From Paenibacillus sp. SC116 (lineage in GTDB: Bacteria; Bacillota; Bacilli; Paenibacillales; Paenibacillaceae), in contig NZ_JANIOF010000008.1 of the NCBI RefSeq assembly GCF_024733555.1, positions 1-64,000 on the forward strand: a stretch of 64,000 nucleotides of DNA, in the 5' to 3' direction. Positions 8,801 through 17,636 of the stretch are shown one piece after another (within the stretch, counting starts at the first letter, position 1; each line of letters starts with the position of its first letter). Below the pieces are notes generated by a model. The model worked only from the letters and a program-made list of their open reading frames with translations, was not told the origin of the DNA and ran no database searches. The position numbers and the translations under genes were made by a program.

Positions 8801-10282
8801 ATGACGATACGACTACGCTTGTTGTTGTCTTATACAGCGATGCTCATGACAACAGTCATTATGTTTGCTATCGCTGCAGTGCTTATTACGGTAGCGTTGA
8901 CGGGTGATATACGGAGCTTAAAGGACTTTTACCAAATCCACTATTCCATTCGGCCGCTTACCGAGCAGGAAGAGACATTGTATCAAGATTTGAAATATAT
9001 AGCGAAAAACAATCCGGACCAGCTCACAGATGAGAAGCTATTACAGGAATATGATTTCGAGCTTCGGAAAAAACAAGCAGGGCTTCATGTGCGAAAAGGA
9101 AATGACACGGTATTTTTATCGGGCATATGGAATGATCCCAATCTGACGCAGGCACTGCCAGCCTATGATCCTACTAATGTGAAGCTTCGCAATACGGTGA
9201 ACGTAGATAATCGATTCTACGCGTACATGAAATTTGATTTTACATTTTTAGATGGACAGCCGGGCGGCATGTATGTCATTCGAGAGTTAAGCCCGTATAC
9301 AGCATTGACGCAAAATTTATTTCCGGTGCTAATTGGATTGTTGTTCGTCATTATTGCGGTGGCAAATGGACTCTTATACTACTTTGTCACGAGAAGCATA
9401 ACAAGACCGCTTGGGCGTCTTCGTGAATCCGCTGAGAAAATTCGGGATGGGGATCTGAATTTCCAGATTGCGTCCAGCTCGAATGATGAAGTTGGACAGC
9501 TTAGTCAAGCATTTGAAGATATGAGGCAGCGATTAAAGGAGTCGATAGATCTTCAACTGCAGTATGAGGACAATCGCAAGCAGCTTATTGCGAACATTTC
9601 GCATGATTTAAAAACACCGCTGACGACGATCAAAGGATATATCGAGGGGATACGTGACGGAGTGCCGGATACACAGGAGAAAATGGACAAGTACACAGGT
9701 ACGATTTTTTCCAAAGTTGTTCATATGGATCAGATGATTGATGAATTGTTCCTGTTCTCGAAACTAGACTTGAAGCGACTGCCATTCACGTTCGAAGAGG
9801 TAGATCTCGCATCATTCCTTAGAGACTGTGTAGATGAATATAAGTTGGATCTGATGAGTAGAGGCATTGAGATTGAGTTGAGTGAGTCTGAGTCTAGGAC
9901 ACGTCCTATTATCGCTAAGGTAGATCGTGAGAAATTAATGCGCACGATGAATAACATCATTAGCAATTCGATTAAGCATATGGACAAAGAACACAAAAGA
10001 ATCGAGATTCGTTATGAGTCGCATCCAATTGACAATACGGTAACGGTTGCGATTTCGGACAATGGTACAGGTATCGAATCTGAGGCGGTACCGTTTATTT
10101 TCGATCGGTTCTACTGCGCTGATCCTTCCCGCACGCAAGGCGGCAGTGGTCTCGGACTTGCCATCGCGAAGCAAATTGTTCAGGGACATGGTGGGGAGAT
10201 TTGGGCAGATAGTGAGCAGGGAGAAGGCACAGTTATCACTTTTACCTTGCAGCGAATACGTAGACAGGAGGGCTCTGTATGA
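8801..10282 (+). CDS. Two-component sensor histidine kinase
   Basis: A 493-residue membrane sensor kinase. Transmembrane helix 1 is around residues 8-32, an extracellular sensor loop of about 140 residues follows, and helix 2 lies around 172-195. Then come a HAMP domain (ITRPLGRLRESAEKIRDGDL), the HisKA phosphoacceptor with His268 in NISHDLKTPL, and the ATPase domain with boxes NNIISNSIKH, SDNGTGI and GGSGLGLAIAKQIVQGHGG. It overlaps the response regulator by 4 bases (ATGA), with the kinase first, so the two are translationally coupled. The signal is unknown. Gene order and the absence of a PAS domain argue against PhoR. Confidence 0.97.
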   Translation: MTIRLRLLLSYTAMLMTTVIMFAIAAVLITVALTGDIRSLKDFYQIHYSIRPLTEQEETLYQDLKYIAKNNPDQLTDEKLLQEYDFELRKKQAGLHVRKGNDTVFLSGIWNDPNLTQALPAYDPTNVKLRNTVNVDNRFYAYMKFDFTFLDGQPGGMYVIRELSPYTALTQNLFPVLIGLLFVIIAVANGLLYYFVTRSITRPLGRLRESAEKIRDGDLNFQIASSSNDEVGQLSQAFEDMRQRLKESIDLQLQYEDNRKQLIANISHDLKTPLTTIKGYIEGIRDGVPDTQEKMDKYTGTIFSKVVHMDQMIDELFLFSKLDLKRLPFTFEEVDLASFLRDCVDEYKLDLMSRGIEIELSESESRTRPIIAKVDREKLMRTMNNIISNSIKHMDKEHKRIEIRYESHPIDNTVTVAISDNGTGIESEAVPFIFDRFYCADPSRTQGGSGLGLAIAKQIVQGHGGEIWADSEQGEGTVITFTLQRIRRQEGSV

Positions 10283-10968
10283 AATCGATTCTGATTATTG
10301 AAGATGAGCCGAGCATTGCCGAGCTGCAAAAGGATTACTATGAACTGAGCGGCATGCAGGCGGATATTTGCCACGATGGAGAAGAGGGGCTAAAGCGTGC
10401 TTTGGAGGGCGACTATGATCTCATCGTGCTGGATCTGGCCTTGCCGAAGCGGGATGGCTATGAAATTTGCAAGCAAATTCGAGCGGTAAAGGAAATACCA
10501 ATCTTGATGGTATCCGCTAAAAAAGAAGAGGTCGATAAAATTAGGGGCCTCCATCTAGGTGCAGACGACTACATTACGAAACCGTTTAGTCCAAGTGAGC
10601 TCGTAGCACGGGTTAAGGCACATTTAGGTCGCTATGAGCGGCTAACAGGCAAGCAGCAGCCAGCAACAGATGAGATTCGAATTCGCGGATTACTTATTGA
10701 TAAAGTATCGCGTCGCGTATATGTGAATGGACAGGAAGCGGTTATGACGACGAAGGAGTTCGACCTGTTAACGCATATGGCGACCCATCCCAATCGGGTA
10801 TTTAGCAAAGAGCAGTTGTTTGATCAATTGTGGGGCTTTGACTCGATTGGCGATATTTCCACCGTGATCGTACACATACGGCGCATTCGCGAGAAGATCG
10901 AGCTGGATCCATCTAATCCACAATATATCGAGACCATTTGGGGAGCGGGCTATCGCTTTAATGTGTAA
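10279..10968 (+). CDS. OmpR-family response regulator
   Basis: A 229-residue response regulator. The receiver domain has the acidic pocket IIEDEP, phosphoacceptor Asp52 (LIVLDLALPKRDG), the conserved Thr/Ser region MVSAKKEE and DDYITKPFSPSELVARV with the invariant Lys. The C-terminal winged helix (residues of about 130-229) ends VIVHIRRIREKIE and IETIWGAGYRF, diagnostic of the OmpR/PhoB class, which bind direct repeats as dimers. It is the partner of the overlapping upstream kinase. The SLH gene 185 bp downstream carries 11-bp-phased direct repeats that fit such a regulator. Confidence 0.97.
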   Translation: MKSILIIEDEPSIAELQKDYYELSGMQADICHDGEEGLKRALEGDYDLIVLDLALPKRDGYEICKQIRAVKEIPILMVSAKKEEVDKIRGLHLGADDYITKPFSPSELVARVKAHLGRYERLTGKQQPATDEIRIRGLLIDKVSRRVYVNGQEAVMTTKEFDLLTHMATHPNRVFSKEQLFDQLWGFDSIGDISTVIVHIRRIREKIELDPSNPQYIETIWGAGYRFNV

Positions 10969-11044
10969 TGGGATATGTAATGGAATGTGCAAAGTTTAGT
11001 GTAGAGTTTAACGAATGGAACGATTTGAAGATGCAATCCGTTAT

Positions 11045-11071
11045 TTAATCTTTTGTTAATCTTTTGTTCAG
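11045..11071. promoter_or_regulatory. 11-bp-phased direct repeats, OmpR/PhoP-type site
   Basis: AATCTTTTGTT occurs twice head to tail (11047-11057, 11058-11068). On the minus strand this reads TGAACA, TTAACA, TTAAAT, each 11 bp apart. That matches the spacing and sequence style of PhoP boxes (TTAACA-like hexamers with 5-bp gaps). The site lies about 85-107 bp before the SLH gene start and downstream of a kinase/regulator pair. Which regulator binds is inference. Confidence 0.55.
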
Positions 11072-11153
11072 TATGAGTTTCTTTTTCCTCTGTAAAGTGG
11101 TTGTTAGACGCATTACAACGACAAGACACTTTACACTTAAGGAGGAAGAACCT

Positions 11154-12674
11154 ATGACACCAAATACAAAGAAGGTTGCTGCTTTCGTAGTAGCGGCAAC
11201 AATTATTACTGGATATGCAGGGCCATTGGCAGTTCCTGCACAGGCAGCTTCTACTAAGGTTGCTCTTACTAAGGCAGTGGCTGTTAGCTTCAAGGATCTT
11301 TCACAAGATAGTGAATACGCACAAGCGATTCAAGCAATGATCGAGCAAAAGGTCATCGCAGGATATAAAGATAACACGATTAAGCCTAACCAACACGTGA
11401 ATCGTGCCGAGCTGGCGAAGATGGTCGTACTCGCTCTTGAATTGGAGCAGGCAACTGCTGGCGAAGATGATGGTTATGCTGATGTCGCTCCAGGACAATG
11501 GTTCCATCGCTATGTAGCTACATTGACAAAGAACGGTGTTCAAGTGGATTCCGATAAATTCCAACCACGTAAACAAGTGACACAGCAGGAATTGGTCAAT
11601 ATGCTAGCTAATGTTTTGGAAAAAGACGGAGATGAAATCCAAGCTTGGATTAGCGACTATGCGGGCAACAAGCATGTGACGCGTGCACAAGTTGCTCAAG
11701 TGCTTTACCAAGCACAGCTAGCGAAGTCTTCTGAGACAGTTATCACGAACATTACACCGTTGAACTCTGTTACACTTCAAGTAACCTTCTCGAAGCCGCT
11801 GACACCAGAAGAAGTGAACCTAGATAATGCATCTAAGAACTTCGTGTTCAACAACGATTTGAAAATTGTGAACGTACCGCAGTTGAAAACAGGTGCAACT
11901 CAAACGTACATCGTGCCGACGACAACTCAAAAAGCAGGCACATCTTATACATTGAAGTATCGCGATGAAAAAGCAGTTAGCTTTACAGGAACAGCTGAGA
12001 AAATTCAACTTAGCAGCGTGGAGCAAGTAACAAACGATACGGTTCAAGTAATATCTAATCGTGCAGATGGCGTTGTTGACTATGGCTATGTGATTGCAGC
12101 ATACCGCAATGGCCGTGGTGCGTTGGCTATGCAGTTGGATGAAAATAACCGTGCGAATGGCGTAACATATGAAATCATTCCATCTTTGCGCAGCCGTACA
12201 GCGACATTGACGCCAAACAATGGTGGCGCAGTTATTACAGCGAACTATGTACCATTCACACAGTCTACAGATGGTCGTCAAGCACCTAAGTTCCGTCTAC
12301 CACAAGGTACGACGCTACAGCCAGGCGTTACTTACACGATTACATCTGACTGGATGGAAGTGAAGAATGCAACGTTCACAGCTGCTCAAATTGCACCATT
12401 GGCATTGCAATCTGCGAAGCCGGTATCTCCAACCTCGTTGGAAGTGACATTGGTAGCAGATCCAAAAGATGAGCTCTTGGCAGGTCGCAGTGTAACCCTG
12501 ACAGCAGCAGATGGCAGTCAACTAACAGCTACGTACAAGTTCTCTTCACGTAAGGGAGCAACAGGTACATTCGATATCGCTAACAACGGCCAATTGAAGC
12601 CAGGCACGACGTACACGGTAACAGCTGTGAACGGTTGGGCAACAGCGAATCAAGTAACAGTAGCGGCACAATAA
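11154..12674 (+). CDS. SLH-domain exported protein
   Basis: I start at ATG 11154, preceded by AAGGAGGAAG. A longer frame from 11064 lacks a ribosome binding site and would bury the signal peptide. The 506-residue protein has a signal peptide (VVAATIITGYAGPLAVPAQA, cleavage near residue 31). Residues of about 45-185 contain two recognisable S-layer homology domains (SFKDLSQDSEYAQAIQAMIE, YADVAPGQWFHRYVATLTKN) and a degenerate third (SDYAGNKHVTRAQVAQVLY). These bind pyruvylated secondary wall polymer. The rest is Thr/Val-rich beta sandwich, Ig-like, typical of S-layer or wall-associated proteins. There is no visible catalytic motif. It is a candidate target of the upstream two-component system. 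Confidence 0.92.
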   Translation: MTPNTKKVAAFVVAATIITGYAGPLAVPAQAASTKVALTKAVAVSFKDLSQDSEYAQAIQAMIEQKVIAGYKDNTIKPNQHVNRAELAKMVVLALELEQATAGEDDGYADVAPGQWFHRYVATLTKNGVQVDSDKFQPRKQVTQQELVNMLANVLEKDGDEIQAWISDYAGNKHVTRAQVAQVLYQAQLAKSSETVITNITPLNSVTLQVTFSKPLTPEEVNLDNASKNFVFNNDLKIVNVPQLKTGATQTYIVPTTTQKAGTSYTLKYRDEKAVSFTGTAEKIQLSSVEQVTNDTVQVISNRADGVVDYGYVIAAYRNGRGALAMQLDENNRANGVTYEIIPSLRSRTATLTPNNGGAVITANYVPFTQSTDGRQAPKFRLPQGTTLQPGVTYTITSDWMEVKNATFTAAQIAPLALQSAKPVSPTSLEVTLVADPKDELLAGRSVTLTAADGSQLTATYKFSSRKGATGTFDIANNGQLKPGTTYTVTAVNGWATANQVTVAAQ

Positions 12675-12760
12675 TACAACTCAGATATAACTCTATTTAC
12701 GCACAAACGAACACACTTATAGTAACCCCTTCCTTCATCTTATAAGTGACCTTTTTATAC

Positions 12761-12815
12761 AAAGAGGCTATAGCGTTTTCCGGATTGATTTCGGGAAGCC
12801 TGTAGCCTCTTTTTG
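12761..12815 (+). terminator. Terminator of the SLH gene
   Basis: AAAGAGGCTATAG (12761-12773) pairs with CTGTAGCCTCTTT (12800-12812, one mismatch), followed by a T run. Confidence 0.8.
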
Positions 12816-12929
12816 CGTGACACAGTAGAGAACATATCACTAAGCTGTGAAAGGGAATGAGCTGATGAGAGTGCATATCTATTGTCTATTGTAGGTACGA
12901 GTTAAAAGATAATCGCTGTGAAGTATGTC

Positions 12930-13790
12930 TTAGAAGGAATAGGCTGAGGAGCGTGAATGGGTGTCGTAGTTGACGACGACAACTTCATTGACACCGCCGC
13001 GAGCAGTACCTTTGGAGTTAATTAGGCGTTTGGCATGGACTTGATGGATGTGATAGTTGCGGTATAAGTCGGTGATGAACTCGGTGGCGTGGTTGGAAAG
13101 CATGACGTATACACCTTTTTGATCTAGCTCTTTATATAGTTCGGCAAGTCTGCGTTGTTCTTCTCGCGTAAATCCTCCCTTGGCATAGGATGTGAAAGAT
13201 GCGGTGGGTGAGAGTGTATCATAGGGCGGATCGAAGTAAACAAAATCTCCTGCTTTTGCTTGGGTTACCGCCGCAGCATAATCTCCATGACGAATCTGGA
13301 TCTTATTGCGGTTTACATACCGGGAAAAGGCACGTACTTTATGTTCCTGCACGATATTTGCCTGCTTGTACTTCCCATACGGCACGTTAAACTTGCCACG
13401 GCTATTTACACGATATAGACCGTTAAAGCATGTCCGATTTAAATAAATCGTCCGTGCAGCACGTTCAATAGGGGTGAGTAACGCATAAGTATCCTCCTCC
13501 CTATCCCAACTGCGGACTTCATAATAATGAGCCTCTGAGTTGACGTGTCCGCTGAGAGTGGCAATTAAGGCTTCTGGATCGTGTTGAATCATTCGATATA
13601 CATTGATTAAGTCTTCATTAACATCATTAATTACGGCAGCTTGGGGCTTTAACGAAAGGAGCATGGCCGCTCCTCCTACGAATGGCTCGTAGTAGGTACA
13701 TGTGGACCCATCCAATTGCGGCAGTTGATTGTGTAGATGATGAAGTATTTGCCGTTTGCCCCCGGCCCATTTTAGGATCGGCTTGAGCAC
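12930..13790 (-). CDS. dam: Dam-type adenine-N6 DNA methyltransferase
   Basis: I choose GTG at 13790 as the start because GGAAGGAG lies 7 bases upstream. The ATG at 13850 has no ribosome binding site. The 286-residue protein opens with the S-adenosylmethionine motif LKWAGGKRQI and YYEPFVGGAAMLLSL. It has DVNEDLINVYRMIQ and the catalytic DPPY at about residue 186. This is the alpha-class Dam/DpnM family that usually methylates GATC. No restriction endonuclease, specificity subunit or phage gene adjoins it, so it appears to be an orphan. It lies downstream of the superoxide dismutase gene on the same strand. Confidence 0.93.
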   Translation of the reverse strand: MLKPILKWAGGKRQILHHLHNQLPQLDGSTCTYYEPFVGGAAMLLSLKPQAAVINDVNEDLINVYRMIQHDPEALIATLSGHVNSEAHYYEVRSWDREEDTYALLTPIERAARTIYLNRTCFNGLYRVNSRGKFNVPYGKYKQANIVQEHKVRAFSRYVNRNKIQIRHGDYAAAVTQAKAGDFVYFDPPYDTLSPTASFTSYAKGGFTREEQRRLAELYKELDQKGVYVMLSNHATEFITDLYRNYHIHQVHAKRLINSKGTARGGVNEVVVVNYDTHSRSSAYSF

Positions 13791-13827
13791 AGGCTTTCTC
13801 CTTCCATAATAGCTTGGTATAGGGGAT

Positions 13828-13863
13828 CGTCCCTTAGCATGAGCGAGCATATACTAAGGGACG
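13828..13863 (-). other. Leader hairpin upstream of dam
   Basis: CGTCCCTTAG (13828-13837) and CTAAGGGACG (13854-13863) form a perfect 10-bp stem around a 16-base loop, between the superoxide dismutase stop and the dam start. On the minus strand no U run follows, so it is not a standard terminator. It could be an RNA processing, attenuation or protein-binding site. Confidence 0.5.
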
Positions 13864-13919
13864 AACATCTGTTTACCTATTTTAACCAAGTAAATACAAG
13901 GAATCAAGACATCATTAGG

Positions 13920-15359
13920 TTAAAATGGAGCCCATTTCAATTGACGTGCTTTCAAATAACGTTCATTAACAGCAGGCCAATACACGACGTTCCACCAGTC
14001 TTTAATATAATCAGCGCGTTTGTTCTGATGTTTCAAGTAGTAAGCGTGTTCCCACACATCGAGCACGAGCAGCGGGATAACATCCCATTGGGATAGGTTC
14101 TGGTGTTTCTCTGCTTGGAGAATTTCCAAGCGACGGCTGCGAGGGCTCCAGACGAGGATGGCCCAGCCGCCTCCTTCTACCTTTTCAGCTGCTTTGGAAA
14201 ATTGCTGCTTGAAGGCTTGGTAGCTTCCGAAGTCCTGTTCAATTTGGCGTCTTAGATCGCCCTGAGGTTCGCCTCCGCCTTTCGGACTCATTACGTCCCA
14301 AAAGATCGTATGCAAATAATGTCCTGCCCCGTTGAACGCCAAATCGCGCTCTAGCGCTTTGATCTGATCGAAGTTGCCAGTGCGGCGTGCTTCGACTAGA
14401 GCCAGCTCTGTTTTGTTCAAGTCATCGACATACGCCTTGTGATGGATGTCGTGGTGGATTTGCATCGTTTTCGTATCAATGTACGGCTCTAGTGCATTGT
14501 AAGGGTAGGGAAGTGGCGGCAAGCGATGCCCGCCTGGAGGCACGTATACATTATCTGCTGGACGTGCCTCTTCTGGAGCCGCTTGGCGCAGCTGCTGCTC
14601 CACAGCAGCGTCTGCGGCTGCCACTAGCGAAGCGCCCGCCGCAGCTTGCGGCGCATATGGCGTGCCGTGCTGGCCCGCCGCAGCTTGCGGTGTGTAAGGC
14701 GTGCCGTGCTGCATCGTCGCAGCTTGTGGAGCGTAAGGCGTGCCGTGTTGGCTCGCCGCAGCGCTGCTAGGCGGGCGCCCGCTATGCGGCGGAATGGCTT
14801 CGCCCGCCGCAAAAGCCTGTGACAGCGGCCTGCTGCCTATGGCCGCTGTCACATCATTAGGCCTAACAGCGGCTGAAACGTACGCCGCAGTGGGGCCTTG
14901 CTCGTGCGCCGCAGCGTTCACTTGCGCTTCGGCGAGCGGGGTGCTCGTCAGCGACTTGGTCACGCTGACGAACACGTATGATTCGCGCACGACGTGGGCG
15001 CATAGAAGCGGTGCGGCTGACGTGTGCCGCACCCCTTGGCTGAACTGCTTCATATGTTCCAACTGCTGAATAAAATGCTCTGATTGGTGGACGGAAGCGC
15101 CTAGCAGCTGATCGATCTGTGTCAGCAAGGAGGTGTCCCATCGTCTATCTGAGCTTATGCAGTTGTGCAGCCAGCCGCGCGCCGTCTCCTCCGTCTTAGC
15201 AAAGACGTGCTCCCATTCAGTTAGCACCTGATGGAAGTTTGGTTCTAACTCTGGAACAACGCTGCGAATGAGCACAGCATGTTCCTTCTCTTGGCTTTTC
15301 CAGTCTTGAATCGCTTCCAATATTCGAATCGGCATGTAAGGACCGTAAATTAGCAGCAT
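13920..15359 (-). CDS. Extended Fe/Mn superoxide dismutase
   Basis: Start taken at ATG 15359, with GAGGAGG 7 bases upstream. The 479-residue protein ends with a complete Fe/Mn superoxide dismutase (about residues 275-479), with metal ligands in MQIHHDIHHKAYVDDL, GHYLHTIFW and DVWEHAYYLKHQNKRADYI. This domain dismutates superoxide. Residues 1 to about 155 are a helical, His/Glu-containing region that may be a DUF2935-like four-helix bundle (low confidence). Between them is a roughly 110-residue Ala/Pro/Gln-rich, very G+C-rich linker containing three tandem 13-residue repeats (QHGTPYAPQAA). A plain dismutase is about 200 residues. There is no signal peptide, so it should be cytoplasmic, though wall association is possible. 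Confidence 0.92.
   Translation of the reverse strand: MLLIYGPYMPIRILEAIQDWKSQEKEHAVLIRSVVPELEPNFHQVLTEWEHVFAKTEETARGWLHNCISSDRRWDTSLLTQIDQLLGASVHQSEHFIQQLEHMKQFSQGVRHTSAAPLLCAHVVRESYVFVSVTKSLTSTPLAEAQVNAAAHEQGPTAAYVSAAVRPNDVTAAIGSRPLSQAFAAGEAIPPHSGRPPSSAAASQHGTPYAPQAATMQHGTPYTPQAAAGQHGTPYAPQAAAGASLVAAADAAVEQQLRQAAPEEARPADNVYVPPGGHRLPPLPYPYNALEPYIDTKTMQIHHDIHHKAYVDDLNKTELALVEARRTGNFDQIKALERDLAFNGAGHYLHTIFWDVMSPKGGGEPQGDLRRQIEQDFGSYQAFKQQFSKAAEKVEGGGWAILVWSPRSRRLEILQAEKHQNLSQWDVIPLLVLDVWEHAYYLKHQNKRADYIKDWWNVVYWPAVNERYLKARQLKWAPF
14634..14750 (-). repeat. 39-bp tandem repeat inside the superoxide dismutase linker
   Basis: Three exact-length 39-bp units (14712-14750, 14673-14711, 14634-14672) encode QHGTPYAPQAATM, QHGTPYTPQAAAG and QHGTPYAPQAAAG. 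The in-frame unit length means copy number can vary without breaking the gene. Confidence 0.9.
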
Positions 15360-15551
15360 GGCATTCCTCCTCAACCACACGTGATGCGTTCACGGCTATT
15401 TATATGAGGATAAAAGGTTGGACTATAACAATGATAATGTTATCGATATGCTTGGGCATGACTAAGGGATGGTGGGAGATGAAAAAAAGCCGTCGTGGAG
15501 CAGCATCATTTTCTCGAAATCCTCCAGATGAGTGCATCAATTATGATGGTG

Positions 15552-15730
15552 TGGACAAAAGTACAGCTATTTTAAGCGAAAAACGCCATTTTGCAGTAGA
15601 TTAGGACAAAAGTGCAGTTATTTTTTTCCGAATAGGCACTATACATGGGAAAGGAAACAAAATAAATGTATTTTTGACGTTAATAGTCTAAATAAGCACA
15701 TTTACAGATTAAATAACTGCAGATTTGTCG
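15552..15730. repeat. Dispersed intergenic inverted-repeat element, copy B
   Basis: Two successive left arms (GGACAAAAGTACAGCTATTT from about 15553 and GGACAAAAGTGCAGTTATTT from 15604) are followed by the shared middle (AATAAGCACATTTACAGATT, from about 15691) and the inverted arm AAATAACTGCAGATTTGTCG (15711-15730). It has the same architecture as the copies at 435 and 25433. Small frames across the region are not credible genes. Confidence 0.75.
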
Positions 15731-15733
15731 CAA

Positions 15734-15897
15734 ATCGAACAAGCGGCTTATCCACTGATGCAGAATTAGAGCTAGTCGAACAAGGGGCTTTTCCACTAAT
15801 GCAGAATTAAAGCTAATCGAACAAGGAGCTATTCCGCTAATGCAGAATTGGCACTCATCCAAACTAGGAGCCTCCCACTAATGCAGCTTTGTCTACT
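15734..15897. repeat. Four tandem 41-bp repeats
   Basis: Units start at 15734, 15775, 15816 and 15857, each 41 bp. They carry ATCGAACAAG, then GGCTTTTCCACTAATGCAG and AATTAAAGCTA. The last unit is more diverged (ATCCAAACTAGGAGCC). The tract directly abuts inverted-repeat copy B, and a single relic unit abuts copy A near 590. The rest of the 15381-16098 gap holds nothing I can name. Confidence 0.8.
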
Positions 15898-16098
15898 ATT
15901 GTCTACTTTCGCCTAAAAAGTACTGCCGAATGGTTACATATGAGCGAGCGATAAGCAAAGTTTTATTGCAAGAGCAACTTGAAGCGGAGTAAATATACGC
16001 TCGGTTCATTTGAACGCTTATTCATTTGATACATAAATATGACGCTGTATGAAATTTTTGACGCTTGATTTAAATGTTGATTCGATTAAATATAATAA

Positions 16099-16127
16099 AA
16101 AATCCCTTCCTAATTTAGGAAAGGGAC
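16099..16127 (-). terminator. Terminator of the alpha/beta hydrolase gene
   Basis: On the minus strand GTCCCTTTCCTAA pairs with TTAGGAAGGGA across 16103-16126, followed by a run of T (the A run at 16097-16102). Confidence 0.8.
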
Positions 16128-16150
16128 TGATATTAATGTCAGGCCTGTGG

Positions 16151-17173
16151 TTACCGCTGAGCTGTAAGCTGCGTATCACGCTCGGCAGACGACTCCAAAA
16201 ACTGTGCTACTTTGCGTAAATACGTTTTGCTATCTTCTCGATAGATGAGCTCATGGTGAGCACCGTCTACGATCCAAGAGCTTGAGAGAGCAGGATCCTG
16301 ATTGCTAGCAATTTGCTCCGCAATTGTATAAGGAGCCTTTGTATCTGCTGTTCCATGAATGAAGAAGGTTGGAATCGAATACTGATGTGCCTTTACTTCA
16401 TCATAGGGAATTTGCTGTAAACTCGTATCGTTCAGCAGCGGGAACATCATGCGTAATACATTTAGCGATGGCTCTTTTGGAAGATTTACAAACTGCTGCA
16501 AATTATGATAGAGCGTATCCGGCTCTAATAAGAACATGCTGTCCAGCACCATGGCATCGATATCATTGCTAATCAAGCTCGCTTGAAGTGCAGTACCAGC
16601 TCCCATAGAGAAGCCCCATACAACGATATGATCCGAACCGCGCTTTTTCGCTAACTCAACTGCTCCGAGAAGCTGTTCTTTCTCCAGCCTCCCGCCCGTT
16701 GCTTTTGTCTTATGGTTGGTTGAAGCAAAGCCATAATCGAACATAATGACGTTATAGCCGAGACGTTGAGCGAAATGGGCTAAGTCATACATAGGTACCC
16801 AGTATTCCTCGCGATTCGCTCCATAGCCATGGCTCAATATAATCGTCTTCTTGGATGTGGAGCTTGCTGGAATGTACCATCCTTCTACAAGTGTATGCTG
16901 ATCACGCGCAGGGAAAGTCACATTTTCATATTGAAGTCCTTTCGCTGTCATAGGATTCGCAAACAGCGGAGGAACTTGAGGGTTAGCGAACATCCAAGCA
17001 ATAAAGCCATGCAGGGCTAAAAAGATGACAACTACTGTGAACACAGCGGATAACAGCAAGGCGATGAGTATATGTTTCAACTTCACGCGCTTCATTCGAG
17101 CGGGTATTGCTGGCTCGATAGGAGCAATCCAATCGGGCTGGATGTTTGGGGTTGATATCATAGGTGAACTCAT
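16151..17173 (-). CDS. Membrane-anchored alpha/beta hydrolase
   Basis: A 340-residue protein. A short cytoplasmic N terminus and one transmembrane helix (about residues 34-58, LIALLLSAVFTVVVIFLAL) should display the catalytic domain outside. That domain is an alpha/beta hydrolase: oxyanion region ILSHGYGANREEYW, nucleophile elbow WGFSMGAG (Ser), acid FIHGTADTKAPY (Asp) and base DGAHHELIY (His). It resembles the YqkD/BAAT-like serine hydrolases of Bacilli, whose substrates are mostly unknown. It has its own terminator and an empty upstream region. Confidence 0.9.
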   Translation of the reverse strand: MSSPMISTPNIQPDWIAPIEPAIPARMKRVKLKHILIALLLSAVFTVVVIFLALHGFIAWMFANPQVPPLFANPMTAKGLQYENVTFPARDQHTLVEGWYIPASSTSKKTIILSHGYGANREEYWVPMYDLAHFAQRLGYNVIMFDYGFASTNHKTKATGGRLEKEQLLGAVELAKKRGSDHIVVWGFSMGAGTALQASLISNDIDAMVLDSMFLLEPDTLYHNLQQFVNLPKEPSLNVLRMMFPLLNDTSLQQIPYDEVKAHQYSIPTFFIHGTADTKAPYTIAEQIASNQDPALSSSWIVDGAHHELIYREDSKTYLRKVAQFLESSAERDTQLTAQR

Positions 17174-17636
17174 GGTGGATGCCTCCTTTATTCGCGATGT
17201 CTCACGGATGATCTGTACAACGATCGTGATGTATTTATGAAACGAAAGGCCTAGTCGAGTGTTGTCGAACAGGACGATCTCCGTGTAACGCTCTAGTTTG
17301 TTGGTATTGAGTTGAAATCGTTTTCTACTATTACCATCGTATGCGTATAACCCTGCTAAAACAATGGTATTGCATGATTTGTAAGGCGATTGTAATGCTC
17401 GTGTAATATAGTAAACTTCGTGTAAAAATAGAGCGGATTATGGGACTAAAGTCCAGCGTAGCAATCATCTTTTGAAATAAAGACGAAGCGTACGGAGTGG
17501 AGAGTGAGATCATCTGGATGATTACATACAAGTCATAGCAGAGACAGTTGTGAAATAGAGTATGGATAAGCATGTACCTTATCAACTGAATCCAACGCCG
17601 CATTCTTTTGTATTTAGCAATTTAGAACAACATCTC

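Noticed and set aside
8801..10968. Two-component pair as PhoR-PhoP
   Set aside because: The kinase gene comes first and lacks a PAS domain, unlike phoP-phoR of Bacilli; only the general OmpR class can be claimed.
14387..15141. Several open frames on both strands opposite or across the superoxide dismutase linker
   Set aside because: They are shadows of G+C-rich repeat codons, without ribosome binding sites or recognisable products.
15404..15604. 66-residue open frame before the repeat locus
   Set aside because: It runs into the dispersed repeat and has no conserved features.
17331..17603. 90-residue minus-strand frame in the gap before the IclR gene
   Set aside because: No ribosome binding site and an unlikely composition; nothing recognisable.
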